DNA from: Gramella sp. KN1008
GTDB taxonomy: Bacteria > Bacteroidota > Bacteroidia > Flavobacteriales > Flavobacteriaceae
NCBI RefSeq assembly: GCF_004332155.1
Contig: NZ_SJDV01000005.1
Coordinates: 16,237 to 80,236, forward strand
Direction: 5' to 3'
DNA: 64,000 nt
Shown: positions 1 through 8,047 of the stretch, piece by piece
Layout of the letters: the number at the start of each line of letters is the position of its first letter
Numbering within the stretch: position 1 is the stretch's first letter
Notes under the pieces: model-generated
Databases searched by the model: none
What the model saw: the letters and a program-made list of their open reading frames with translations, nothing else
What the model was told of the DNA's origin: nothing
Position numbers and translations under genes: made by a program

Positions 1-935
1 AGTCTGATGACACGAGTGTAGCGACCATTAATAATGATGGTGTTGCTACAGGTGTTAAAGCAGGCACGGCTACGATCACTTATACAGATGCCAATGGATG
101 TTCTGGTACGGCTACAATTACGGTTAATGCGAATCCTGTAGTGGCAAATAAATCGGTATGTGTGGGCTCGACGGTAGACTTTGGTCCGAGTGGAACATAC
201 CAGTCTGATGACACAAGTGTAGCGACCATTAATAATGATGGTGTTGCTACAGGTGTTAAAGCAGGCACGGCTACGATCACTTATACAGATGCCAATGGAT
301 GTTCTGGTACGGCTACAATTACAGTTAATGCGAATCCTGTAGTGGCAAATAAATCGGTATGTGTGGGCTCGACGGTAGACTTTGGTCCGAGTGGAACATA
401 CCAGTCTGATGACACAAGTGTAGCGACCATTAATAATGATGGTGTTGCTACAGGTGTTAAAGCAGGCACGGCTACGATCACTTATACAGATGCCAATGGA
501 TGTTCTGGTACGGCTACAATTACAGTTAATGCGAATCCTGTAGTGGCAAATAAATCGGTATGTGTGGGCTCGACGGTAGACTTTGGTCCGAGTGGAACAT
601 ACCAGTCTGATGACACAAGTGTAGCGACCATTAATAATGATGGTGTTGCTACAGGTGTTAAAGCAGGCACGGCTACGATCACTTATACAGATGCCAATGG
701 ATGTTCTGGTACGGCTACAATTACGGTTAATGCGAATCCTGTAGTGGCAAATAAATCGGTATGTGTGGGCTCGACGGTAGACTTTGGTCCGAGTGGAACA
801 TACCAGTCTGATGACACAAGTGTAGCGACCATTAATAATGATGGTGTTGCTACAGGTGTTAAAGCAGGCACGGCTACGATCACTTATACAGATGCCAATG
901 GATGTTCTGGTACGGCTACGATTACGGTAATTCCT
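1..935 (+). repeat. 201-bp tandem repeats inside the coding sequence
   Basis: Full units run 132-332, 333-533, 534-734 and 735-935, with a partial unit at 1-131. The DNA is almost identical between units; I see only single-base differences, such as cacgag/cacaag and attacggtt/attacagtt, and divergence at the very end of the last unit. The period is a multiple of three, so copy-number change keeps the frame. Confidence 0.95.
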
Positions 936-2351
936 TTACCAGTAGCACCACAAATCCAAACCCAGTTAGCTGATTGTATTGGAGGAGACGGTTCTGCGGC
1001 TTTTTCGTATGACGATCCTGAGATCACTCAGTTTTATTATAGGTATAAAGATGCAAACGACGCTGGGGCAGTATTTACAAGTTGGACACTATATACCGGA
1101 GTTGTTTCACTTCAACCTGGTTCCTATACTTTTGAAGTAAAATATACTGAAGATGGTTGTATAAGCGATGAATTTACTGTTAATATAACAAAACCTCAGG
1201 ACACAGTGGTTACCCTCACTCCAAGTGTAACGCAGCCAGATTGTGCAACATTCCTGGGTACTATTGAGATTACTAATGCAGCTGCATTAGGTGATTTGAA
1301 TTATACTGTGTATAACGAGGAAGTACCTCTTGCAAGTTATGATGATGTAAAATATCCTTCAGGCGGTTTTACTGGTTTGGAAGCTGGAGTTTACTTGATT
1401 ACCGCAGTTAGTGATAATGGCTGTGAATTTGGTAGTGTGGAAGTTACACTGTTAGAACCACAATGTGTTGAATGCGGAACTGCTTTTGGTAAGGATGATG
1501 ATGGAGCAGCCACCTGCTTTGAGGATGTCCCTAATGCTGAAACACTCATCCCAAATGAGAATAGATGGGGTTGGACTAATTATTATTCTTTTGGAGGTGG
1601 ATCGGGTCAGGATGTTAATACTCTTGAGCTTTATCAAGGAGCTGCTCATTGTGAAGGTGGAACCTTTGTAGGAACCGTTACCTTGACTAGAGATGGAAAC
1701 ACCCTTAGTGCCAAGTTTGAGGCTGCCGGAAATTATTATTTCAGTACCATTCATCTTTATGTAGGTGGAGAACCATTTATGTATAAGGAAAAAGGTAAGA
1801 ATTACGAATTCACTGTAGCACCTGGGCAGTATAATGAAAATCCACCAAGTCTCCCTTCAGAATATGTTACTGAATATACAATAAGCGATATTATTCTAAC
1901 CGGAGATTACTATGTGATTGCTCATGTAGATGCCTGTACAAGTGAATTCCCGAATATCAATGAAGACAATATCAGTAGTGCAATAACTGGGTTCTATGAA
2001 CCAAACAAGAGATTTGCAACTATGTTGCCAGCTATTGATGATGATAGCTCTAGTAAAATTTCTATTAGTAGTACCTCTTTGACTGAATCTTCAGACCCAT
2101 TATTCAGTATTGCACCTGTGCCATTCAGCAATGAGTTGAATATTGGATATCTGTTCGATTATACTTCAGATGTGAACATTCAGGTCTTTGATATGAACGG
2201 ACGCTTGTTGAGGACCTATTTTGATACGGCCGTTAACTCAGAGTCATTGTCTACATTTAGCGTTGACTTTAAAACAAGGTCGGGTCAGGTCTATATTGTT
2301 AGGATGACCACAGATCGTGAGATCTTTACTTCGAAGATTATTGCAGAATAA
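1..2351 (+). CDS. Type IX-secreted Ig-like repeat protein, 3' part
   Basis: The reading frame is open from base 3 to the stop at 2351 and continues upstream of the window, so the true start is not seen. The first part is a run of 67-residue Ig-like (bacterial BIG-type) repeats, one partial and four complete, each with two cysteines and a T-A-T-I-T-Y-T-D core. About 400 residues of non-repetitive sequence follow. The last 85 residues or so (PLFSIAPVPFSNELNI, then a V-F-D-M-N-G-R-L-L core and a final I-I-A-E) match the type A sorting domain of type IX secretion, which directs outer-membrane export and surface attachment. Such proteins are usually adhesins or surface-layer components; no catalytic domain is visible in this part. 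The role is inferred from architecture. Confidence 0.85.
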   Translation, partial: SDDTSVATINNDGVATGVKAGTATITYTDANGCSGTATITVNANPVVANKSVCVGSTVDFGPSGTYQSDDTSVATINNDGVATGVKAGTATITYTDANGCSGTATITVNANPVVANKSVCVGSTVDFGPSGTYQSDDTSVATINNDGVATGVKAGTATITYTDANGCSGTATITVNANPVVANKSVCVGSTVDFGPSGTYQSDDTSVATINNDGVATGVKAGTATITYTDANGCSGTATITVNANPVVANKSVCVGSTVDFGPSGTYQSDDTSVATINNDGVATGVKAGTATITYTDANGCSGTATITVIPLPVAPQIQTQLADCIGGDGSAAFSYDDPEITQFYYRYKDANDAGAVFTSWTLYTGVVSLQPGSYTFEVKYTEDGCISDEFTVNITKPQDTVVTLTPSVTQPDCATFLGTIEITNAAALGDLNYTVYNEEVPLASYDDVKYPSGGFTGLEAGVYLITAVSDNGCEFGSVEVTLLEPQCVECGTAFGKDDDGAATCFEDVPNAETLIPNENRWGWTNYYSFGGGSGQDVNTLELYQGAAHCEGGTFVGTVTLTRDGNTLSAKFEAAGNYYFSTIHLYVGGEPFMYKEKGKNYEFTVAPGQYNENPPSLPSEYVTEYTISDIILTGDYYVIAHVDACTSEFPNINEDNISSAITGFYEPNKRFATMLPAIDDDSSSKISISSTSLTESSDPLFSIAPVPFSNELNIGYLFDYTSDVNIQVFDMNGRLLRTYFDTAVNSESLSTFSVDFKTRSGQVYIVRMTTDREIFTSKIIAE

Positions 2352-2364
2352 TTATTAACCAACC

Positions 2365-2399
2365 AAAAAAGGAAGAGCAGCCAGTTGGCTGCTCTTTTT
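2365..2399. terminator. Bidirectional rho-independent terminator
   Basis: A perfect 11-bp stem (AAGAGCAGCCA pairs with TGGCTGCTCTT around a GT loop) has a T run on its right and an A run on its left. It can stop transcription from both convergent neighbours: the secreted repeat protein and the acyl-CoA dehydrogenase. Confidence 0.85.
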
Positions 2400-2419
2400 G
2401 CTTTATATTTTCCCGGAAG

Positions 2420-3562
2420 CTAGTCCTTAAGTATACTTCTGGAAATCACGATCTTCTGAATTTCAGAGGTTCCTTCATAGATCTGGGTGATCTTGGCATC
2501 CCGCATCAGTCTTTCCACATGATACTCCTTAACATAGCCGTTTCCTCCGTGAACCTGTACCGCTTCAATGGTCACATCCATTGCGGTTTGCGAAGCGTGA
2601 AGCTTGGCCATGGCACCTGATAGGTCGTAGTTCTGTCCCTGGTCCTTATCCCAGGCTGCTTTCATAACAAGGTGACGTGCTGCCTCGATTTGTGTATGCA
2701 TATCTGCCAGTTTAAAGGCGATCGCCTGGTGATTGCAGATCTCAGTTCCAAACGCTTTTCTTTGTTTAGAGTAAGTTTTAGCAAGTTCATAAGCACCTGA
2801 AGCGATTCCCAATGCCTGGGCAGCGATCCCGATTCTTCCACCAGAAAGGGTCTTCATCGCGAATTTGAATCCGAATCCGTCTTCTCCTATTCTGTTCTCT
2901 TTAGGTACCTTTACATCGTTGAAATTCAGGGAGTGTGTGTCACTTCCTCTGATCCCGAGTTTTTGTTCTTTAGGACCTACTTCAAAACCTTCCCAACCTT
3001 TTTCTACAATAAAGGCGTTGATACCCTTGTGTTTTTTCTCTTTATCGGTCTGGGCGATCACAAGATAGAAATCTGCTGAACTTCCATTGGTGATCCAGTT
3101 CTTGGTTCCATTTAGCACATAATGATCTCCCTTGTCTATCGCCGTGGTGCGTTGAGAAGTGGCATCACTTCCTGCTTCGGGTTCAGAAAGGCAGAAGGCT
3201 CCAAGTTTTTCACCGGTAGTAAGTTTGGCAAGATATTTTTTCTTTTGCTCTTCAGTTCCAAATGTGTCAAGTCCCCAGCAAACCAGGGAGTTGTTTACAG
3301 ATACCATAACTGAAGCTGAAGCGTCTATCTTAGAGAGCTCTTCCATTGCCAGTACGTAAGAAACGGTATCCATTCCACCACCACCGTATTCCGGCGATGC
3401 CATCATTCCAAGAAAACCAAGATCTCCCATTTTCTTTATAAGTTCCTTTGGAAATTCCTGTTTTTCATCTCTTTCGATTACTCCCGGTAATAATTCGGTC
3501 TTTGCGAAGTCCCGGGCCGCATCGCGTATCATTATATGTTCTTCGGTAAGTGTGAAATCCAT
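2420..3562 (-). CDS. Acyl-CoA dehydrogenase
   Basis: This is a 380-residue flavoenzyme of the short/medium-chain acyl-CoA dehydrogenase family. It introduces the alpha-beta double bond into acyl-CoA and passes electrons to electron-transfer flavoprotein in the cytoplasm. The FAD/substrate signature FCLSEPEAGSD lies at about residues 123-133, and the second signature ends QIYEGTSEIQ, with Glu363 in the position of the catalytic base of butyryl-CoA dehydrogenase-like members. Length is normal for the family. It is transcribed alone, divergently from anmK, from a good promoter at 3600-3630, and ends at the bidirectional terminator. Chain-length specificity (short-chain versus branched-chain) cannot be read from the sequence. 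Confidence 0.92.
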   Translation of the reverse strand: MDFTLTEEHIMIRDAARDFAKTELLPGVIERDEKQEFPKELIKKMGDLGFLGMMASPEYGGGGMDTVSYVLAMEELSKIDASASVMVSVNNSLVCWGLDTFGTEEQKKKYLAKLTTGEKLGAFCLSEPEAGSDATSQRTTAIDKGDHYVLNGTKNWITNGSSADFYLVIAQTDKEKKHKGINAFIVEKGWEGFEVGPKEQKLGIRGSDTHSLNFNDVKVPKENRIGEDGFGFKFAMKTLSGGRIGIAAQALGIASGAYELAKTYSKQRKAFGTEICNHQAIAFKLADMHTQIEAARHLVMKAAWDKDQGQNYDLSGAMAKLHASQTAMDVTIEAVQVHGGNGYVKEYHVERLMRDAKITQIYEGTSEIQKIVISRSILKD

Positions 3563-3599
3563 CTGAAAAGAAATTTGTAAAAAATTAATTTTTGGATGC

Positions 3600-3630
3600 C
3601 AAAGATAGCTTTTTGATACCTATTTTTCAA
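3600..3630 (-). promoter_or_regulatory. Bacteroidota-type promoter of the acyl-CoA dehydrogenase
   Basis: On the minus strand TTG (3630-3628) is followed after 20 bases by TATCTTTG (3607-3600), a full match to the TTG-N(19-23)-TAnnTTTG consensus. The predicted start of transcription is about 30 bases before the ATG at 3562. Confidence 0.7.
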
Positions 3631-3654
3631 TTGATATTGTTTATTTTTACGAAT

Positions 3655-4719
3655 ATGAAAAAAATGAATTACAGAGTTATCGGTGTAATGTCTGGTACCT
3701 CTCTTGACGGAATTGATCTTGTTTTGACAGAGATCGATTTTCAAAATGATACCGATTTCAGGATAATAGTCGCGGAAAGCTTTCCGTATTCCCGTGAATG
3801 GCAGAAAAAACTGGAGGGTTCTATTGATCTGAACCCCGAAGACCTTAATAAACTTGATAATGAATACACGGTTTACCTGGCAGAGGTCATTCGGCGCTTT
3901 ATTCAGAAATATGACATAGACCTTATAGACGCTGTTTGCAGCCATGGTCATACCGTAAAACACCGCCCGGATCTGGGTGTGACATTCCAAATAGGGAATC
4001 TGCCTAAAATTGCAAGCCTTATTAATGCTCCGGTAGTATGTGACTTCCGTGTTCAGGATGTGGAACTTGGTGGCCAGGGTGCACCACTGGTGCCAATAGG
4101 GGACAGGCTGTTATTTAATGAATATAAGTATTGCATTAATCTTGGAGGATTTGCCAACGTTTCTCTCGAGGATGGTTCTGAGAGAATTGCCTATGATATC
4201 TGTCCTGTGAATACCGTGCTCAACTATTTCATGAGGAAACTGGACAAGGATTATGATGAAGATGGAAAACTTGCCAGGACCGGAGAAGTAGATGAAGAGC
4301 TATTGAAGACTCTGGATTCACTCGGCTTTTATAAAAAGAAGCCGCCAAAATCGCTTGGGATCGAGTGGGTGAATAGTGAGATCATTCCACTTATAGAAAA
4401 AAGGGATCTGGAAATCCCCAATATCCTAAAGACGTATTCCGTTCATGTTGCCAGGCAGATAGCCATGTGTCTTGATAACGACCCCCAATCAAAGGTTTTA
4501 CTCACTGGTGGCGGAACCTTTAATACTTTTCTGATTGAAGAGGTCAGGTCCCGATCAAAGTGTGACTTTATTGTACCTGAAAGACAGTTAATAGATTTCA
4601 AGGAAGCCCTGATCTTCGCGCTACTGGGAGTCCTTAAATTAAGAGGGGAAATAAATGTCCTGCATTCGGTTACGGGGGCACGAATGGATCATTCTTCCGG
4701 ACGTATCTATGAGCCCTGA
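3655..4719 (+). CDS. anmK: Anhydro-N-acetylmuramic acid kinase
   Basis: AnmK hydrolyses the anhydro ring of 1,6-anhydro-MurNAc and phosphorylates the product to MurNAc-6-P, a step in peptidoglycan recycling in the cytoplasm. The diagnostic phosphate-binding motif MSGTSLDG is at residues 12-19, and the late TGGG (in VLLTGGGTFN) is the second nucleotide-binding element. The open frame begins at 3592, but its first 21 residues are hydrophobic and unlike the family, so I take the ATG at 3655; the ATG at 3664 is also possible. The resulting 354 residues are close to the usual 360-370. It is divergent from the acyl-CoA dehydrogenase and followed by a separate promoter. Confidence 0.92.
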   Translation: MKKMNYRVIGVMSGTSLDGIDLVLTEIDFQNDTDFRIIVAESFPYSREWQKKLEGSIDLNPEDLNKLDNEYTVYLAEVIRRFIQKYDIDLIDAVCSHGHTVKHRPDLGVTFQIGNLPKIASLINAPVVCDFRVQDVELGGQGAPLVPIGDRLLFNEYKYCINLGGFANVSLEDGSERIAYDICPVNTVLNYFMRKLDKDYDEDGKLARTGEVDEELLKTLDSLGFYKKKPPKSLGIEWVNSEIIPLIEKRDLEIPNILKTYSVHVARQIAMCLDNDPQSKVLLTGGGTFNTFLIEEVRSRSKCDFIVPERQLIDFKEALIFALLGVLKLRGEINVLHSVTGARMDHSSGRIYEP

Positions 4720-4758
4720 AAATTTTATCAAATTCGGAATATAGCCTCCTTTGTTTTT

Positions 4759-4766
4759 TATATTTG
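4759..4766 (+). promoter_or_regulatory. -7 element (TATATTTG) of the amino-acid dehydrogenase gene
   Basis: TATATTTG matches TAnnTTTG exactly and lies 18 bases before the chosen ATG at 4785, implying a very short leader. No clear TTG is found at the right distance upstream. This element supports 4785 over the earlier ATG at 4764, which would fall inside it. Confidence 0.55.
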
Positions 4767-4784
4767 CTTCAAAATTTTCCAAAA

Positions 4785-6011
4785 ATGAAAGAATTACTCA
4801 AATTATACGAGAATAAAGACCCTGAAATTGTATTCAACTGGAAAGATTCTGAGACAGAAGCTGAAGGCTGGACAGTGATAAATTCTCTTCGTGGCGGAGC
4901 TGCGGGAGGAGGAACCAGAATGAGGCAGGGACTGGATATGAATGAGGTACTTTCCCTGGCTAAGACCATGGAGGTTAAATTTACCGTTTCTGGCCCTCCT
5001 ATTGGCGGTGCTAAGTCAGGTATTAATTTTGATCCGGCCGATCCCCGTAAAAAAGGAGTTCTGGAGCGTTGGTACAAAGCCGTTTCTCCACTACTGAAAA
5101 GTTATTATGGAACAGGAGGAGACCTTAATGTAGATGAGATAAACGAAGTGATCCCGATTACTGAAGATTGTGGGGTATGGCATCCACAGGAAGGCGTATT
5201 CAACGGACATTTCAGGCCTACAGAAGCCGATAAGATCAACAGGATCGGTCAGCTTAGACAGGGAGTTATCAAGGTTCTTGAGAATACTAATTTTTCACCT
5301 GATATCACCCGTAAATATACTGTTGCCGATATGATCACCGGTTATGGCGTTGCCGAGGCGGTTCATCATTATTACAGGATCTATGGAGGTGAGATAGAAG
5401 GAAAGAGAGCTATCGTGCAGGGCTTTGGGAATGTTGGTTCTTCAGCTGCCTATTATCTCGCACAAATGGGAGTGAAGATCGTGGGTATCATTGATCACGA
5501 TGGCGGACTCATAAACGAAGAAGGCTTCAGTTTTGACGAAATAAAGGAAATGTTCCTGAATAAGAAAGGAAATACCCTTAGTCATAAGGATATTATTCCT
5601 TTTGAAGATATCAATGAGAAAGTATGGAAGCTTGATGCGGAGATCTTTGCACCCTGTGCTGCCTCCCGCCTTATTTCCAAAGACCAGATCACAAGTCTTA
5701 TAGACCGTAAACTTGAAGTGATTTCCTGTGGGGCAAATGTTCCGTTTGCCGATAAGGAAATATTCTTTGGACCTATCATGGAATATACCGATGAACGTGT
5801 AAGCCTGATCCCGGATTTTATTTCGAACTGCGGGATGGCGAGGGTGTTTGCATACTTTATGGAAAGAAGGGTTCAGATGACCGATGAAGCTATCTTCAAT
5901 GATACGTCCATGACAATTAAAAACGCTATTCAGAATACTTTTGATAATAACAGCAGTAAAACGAACATCAGTAAAACTGCTTTTGAAGTTGCTCTAAAAC
6001 AACTTGTTTAA
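4785..6011 (+). CDS. Glu/Leu/Phe/Val dehydrogenase family protein
   Basis: This 408-residue NAD(P)-dependent amino-acid dehydrogenase would interconvert an L-amino acid with its 2-oxo acid and ammonia. The substrate-domain signature PPIGGAKSGI (residues 71-80, catalytic Lys77) and the dinucleotide fold GFGNVG (213-218) are clear. The segment that is usually GTGPDVGT reads GTGGDLNVDE, and it is followed by about 40 extra residues (HPQEGVFNGHFRPTE...) not found in compact leucine dehydrogenases, so the substrate is not certain. The ATG at 4785 was chosen because the promoter element lies between it and the upstream ATG. The gene appears monocistronic, ending 114 bases before the ExbB-like gene, which has its own promoter. 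Confidence 0.85.
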   Translation: MKELLKLYENKDPEIVFNWKDSETEAEGWTVINSLRGGAAGGGTRMRQGLDMNEVLSLAKTMEVKFTVSGPPIGGAKSGINFDPADPRKKGVLERWYKAVSPLLKSYYGTGGDLNVDEINEVIPITEDCGVWHPQEGVFNGHFRPTEADKINRIGQLRQGVIKVLENTNFSPDITRKYTVADMITGYGVAEAVHHYYRIYGGEIEGKRAIVQGFGNVGSSAAYYLAQMGVKIVGIIDHDGGLINEEGFSFDEIKEMFLNKKGNTLSHKDIIPFEDINEKVWKLDAEIFAPCAASRLISKDQITSLIDRKLEVISCGANVPFADKEIFFGPIMEYTDERVSLIPDFISNCGMARVFAYFMERRVQMTDEAIFNDTSMTIKNAIQNTFDNNSSKTNISKTAFEVALKQLV

Positions 6012-6037
6012 AAGTTTGTGTAAACATTCTTGAAATA

Positions 6038-6071
6038 TTGCCATGAGCGTCCTGCTGATTATTTAAATTTG
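6038..6071 (+). promoter_or_regulatory. Promoter of the ExbB-ExbD-TonB-folC operon
   Basis: TTG (6038-6040), a 23-base spacer and TAAATTTG (6064-6071) fit the Bacteroidota consensus. The start codon is at 6126, giving a leader of roughly 50 bases. Confidence 0.65.
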
Positions 6072-6125
6072 GTTTACAATTAAAATCACATTAGCACGTT
6101 ACATTAAAAAACCTATTTAAAACAT

Positions 6126-6827
6126 ATGCTTAACTTTTTTCAGCAGGACGAGGTGGCTGATGCTGCTCAGGCAGCAGAGCCGGTCGTAGAGGAAAAGACA
6201 CTGTCATTATTCGAACTCATGTTCAGCGGTGGTCTTGGAGGTCAGATCATTATTATTATCCTTTTTGTTTTATTATTTGCCGCGGTCTATATCTATTTTG
6301 AAAGGCTTTTTGCTATTAAGGCAGCCGGGAAGATAGATAAGAACTTTATGCTTCAGATCAAGGATAGCGTGCTTAATGGCAATATAGAATCGGCCAAAAT
6401 AAGATGTGCGCAAAGTGATTCACCGGTGGCAAGGCTTACCGAAAAAGGAATATCCCGTATAGGAAGTCCTCTGGAAGATATCAATACCGCCATAGAGAAT
6501 GCCGGCCGACTTGAGGTCTATAAACTCGAAAAGAATGTTAGTATTCTTGCGACTATTGCAGGTGCAGCACCTATGATTGGTTTCCTTGGAACTGTAATTG
6601 GTATGGTGCTTGCATTCCATGAACTGGCTACAAGCAGTGGTCAGGCGCAGATGGGAGCCCTTGCTGAAGGTATTTATACTGCAATGACTACTACCGTTGC
6701 CGGTTTGATAGTAGGTATTATAGCCTACATCGGGTACAACCACCTGGTGGTGAAAACCGATAAAATGGTTCATCAAATGGAAGCAACCGCAGTTGACTTC
6801 CTGGACCTTCTAAACGAACCTGCTTAA
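6126..6827 (+). CDS. MotA/TolQ/ExbB proton-channel family protein
   Basis: This 233-residue inner-membrane protein belongs to the ExbB/TolQ family, which with ExbD/TolR converts proton-motive force into work on TonB or TolA. Three membrane segments are visible: around residues 38-58 (QIIIIILFVLLFAAVYIYF), about 138-160 (GAAPMIGFLGTVIGMVLAF, the family's most conserved helix) and about 185-207. An Ala/Glu-rich N-terminal tail precedes the first helix. It is first in a tight four-gene operon; the next start is one base after its stop. With SusC-type TonB-dependent receptors in the same window, powering outer-membrane import is the natural role, but a Tol-type cell-envelope role cannot be excluded. 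Confidence 0.92.
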   Translation: MLNFFQQDEVADAAQAAEPVVEEKTLSLFELMFSGGLGGQIIIIILFVLLFAAVYIYFERLFAIKAAGKIDKNFMLQIKDSVLNGNIESAKIRCAQSDSPVARLTEKGISRIGSPLEDINTAIENAGRLEVYKLEKNVSILATIAGAAPMIGFLGTVIGMVLAFHELATSSGQAQMGALAEGIYTAMTTTVAGLIVGIIAYIGYNHLVVKTDKMVHQMEATAVDFLDLLNEPA

Positions 6828-6828
6828 T

Positions 6829-7221
6829 ATGAATTTAAGAGGAAGAAATAAAATAAGTCCGGAGTTTAGCATGAGCTCGATGACAGATGTGGTATTCCTG
6901 CTGCTCATCTTTTTTATGTTAACCTCACCGGTGATCACTCCGGAGGCTTTGGATCTTATACTTCCAAAAGCAAAGGGAAAGACTACTACCAAGCAAACCC
7001 TTTCGGTAAGTATTACCAAGGATCTTCAATTTTATATTAATAGTGAAAGAGTAAGTAACAGCGCTTTGGAAAGTACCCTGAAAAGCCGTTTGGCAGGAGA
7101 GGAAAATCCGACTATTATATTGAGGGCTGAAGAAGGTGTGCCAATTGAGAAGGCTGTTAATGTAATGGATATTGCCAATAGAAATAAATACAAGATCGTA
7201 CTGGCAGTAAAACCTGAGTAA
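6829..7221 (+). CDS. ExbD/TolR family protein
   Basis: This 130-residue protein has one N-terminal membrane segment (about residues 15-36, TDVVFLLLIFFMLTSPV) followed by a periplasmic domain, the standard ExbD/TolR plan. Asp20 at the start of the helix corresponds to the essential proton-carrying aspartate of the family. The periplasmic part ends with the typical ANRNKYKIVLAVKPE. It starts one base after the ExbB-like stop and ends one base before the TonB-like ATG, so the three form one translational unit and presumably one complex. Confidence 0.92.
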   Translation: MNLRGRNKISPEFSMSSMTDVVFLLLIFFMLTSPVITPEALDLILPKAKGKTTTKQTLSVSITKDLQFYINSERVSNSALESTLKSRLAGEENPTIILRAEEGVPIEKAVNVMDIANRNKYKIVLAVKPE

Positions 7222-7222
7222 T

Positions 7223-8047
7223 ATGTCGATGCTGGAAACAAAACATGAGAAGAAATCCTTTACTATCACGGTGGTACTACATGTGATACTGATACTTCTT
7301 TTGATATTTTTCGGCCTTACATATCTTGATCCACCGCCAGAGAGCGGGATTGCGATCAATTTTGGGACTTCTGAAGTAGGTTCGGGAAATGAGCAACCCA
7401 AAGAACCTGTGAAATCTGCGCCTAAACAGAGTACCGCTCAGCCTGTGAAGTCTGAGCCGGTGATAGAAAAAGAGGTGGTTACACAGGAAATTGAGGAAGC
7501 CCCGGTAATTGAAAAGAAGAAGAAGGAGCCCACTCCGGTAGAAACGAAGCAACCAGAACCTCCAAAGGAAGAACCCAAACCTGTAAAAAAACCAGAACCA
7601 AAACCGGATAAATCTACCAATGATGCTTTAAGCAGTATACTTAACGGACCGGAAAAATCAGGAACCGCTACCGGAGGTGAAGGGAATGATAATGTAGCAG
7701 GGGATAAGGGAAGCCCTGATGGCGATCCAAATGCAAGTTCATATTATGGACAGGGAGCTGGCCTTGATGGTGATGGTAATTACCGTCTTGGCGGGAGAAA
7801 AGCCCTGAATAAGGAAAAATTTGTTCAGGATTGTAATGAATCGGGAATTGTGGTTGTTCGTATTGAAGTGAACAGAGAAGGAAGGGTTATAAATGCTACT
7901 CCGGGGGTGAAAGGAACTACAAACAATGCCGCATGTCTTACAGATCCTGCCAGGAGAGCCGCTATGGCGACAAGATTTAATAGTGACTCTAATGCTCCTT
8001 CCAGACAGGTTGGAACGATCATTTACAATTTCAAACTTACCGAATAA
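7223..8047 (+). CDS. TonB/TolA-like energy transducer
   Basis: This 274-residue protein begins with a short cytoplasmic tail and one membrane anchor (about residues 13-34), followed by a long Pro/Lys/Glu-rich stretch (about 55-125, with KKKKEPTPVETKQPEPPKEE) typical of the periplasm-spanning arm of TonB and TolA. After a Gly/Asp/Asn-rich linker, the C-terminal domain (about 190-274) contains GIVVVRIEVNREGRV and ends IIYNFKLTE, as in the TonB C-terminal family. It would pass energy from the ExbB/ExbD-like pair to outer-membrane receptors. The stop codon is directly followed by the folC start with no spacing. Confidence 0.88.
   Translation: MSMLETKHEKKSFTITVVLHVILILLLIFFGLTYLDPPPESGIAINFGTSEVGSGNEQPKEPVKSAPKQSTAQPVKSEPVIEKEVVTQEIEEAPVIEKKKKEPTPVETKQPEPPKEEPKPVKKPEPKPDKSTNDALSSILNGPEKSGTATGGEGNDNVAGDKGSPDGDPNASSYYGQGAGLDGDGNYRLGGRKALNKEKFVQDCNESGIVVVRIEVNREGRVINATPGVKGTTNNAACLTDPARRAAMATRFNSDSNAPSRQVGTIIYNFKLTE

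Noticed and set aside
80..883. Four identical 66-residue frames on the minus strand
   Set aside because: They repeat with the 201-bp period of the plus-strand repeat protein and are mirror images of it.
1..935. CRISPR-like array
   Set aside because: Unit is 201 bp, repeats are contiguous without spacers and stay in frame in a secreted protein.
3592..3654. N-terminal extension of AnmK
   Set aside because: Hydrophobic, not family-like; the ATG at 3655 gives a normal cytoplasmic kinase.
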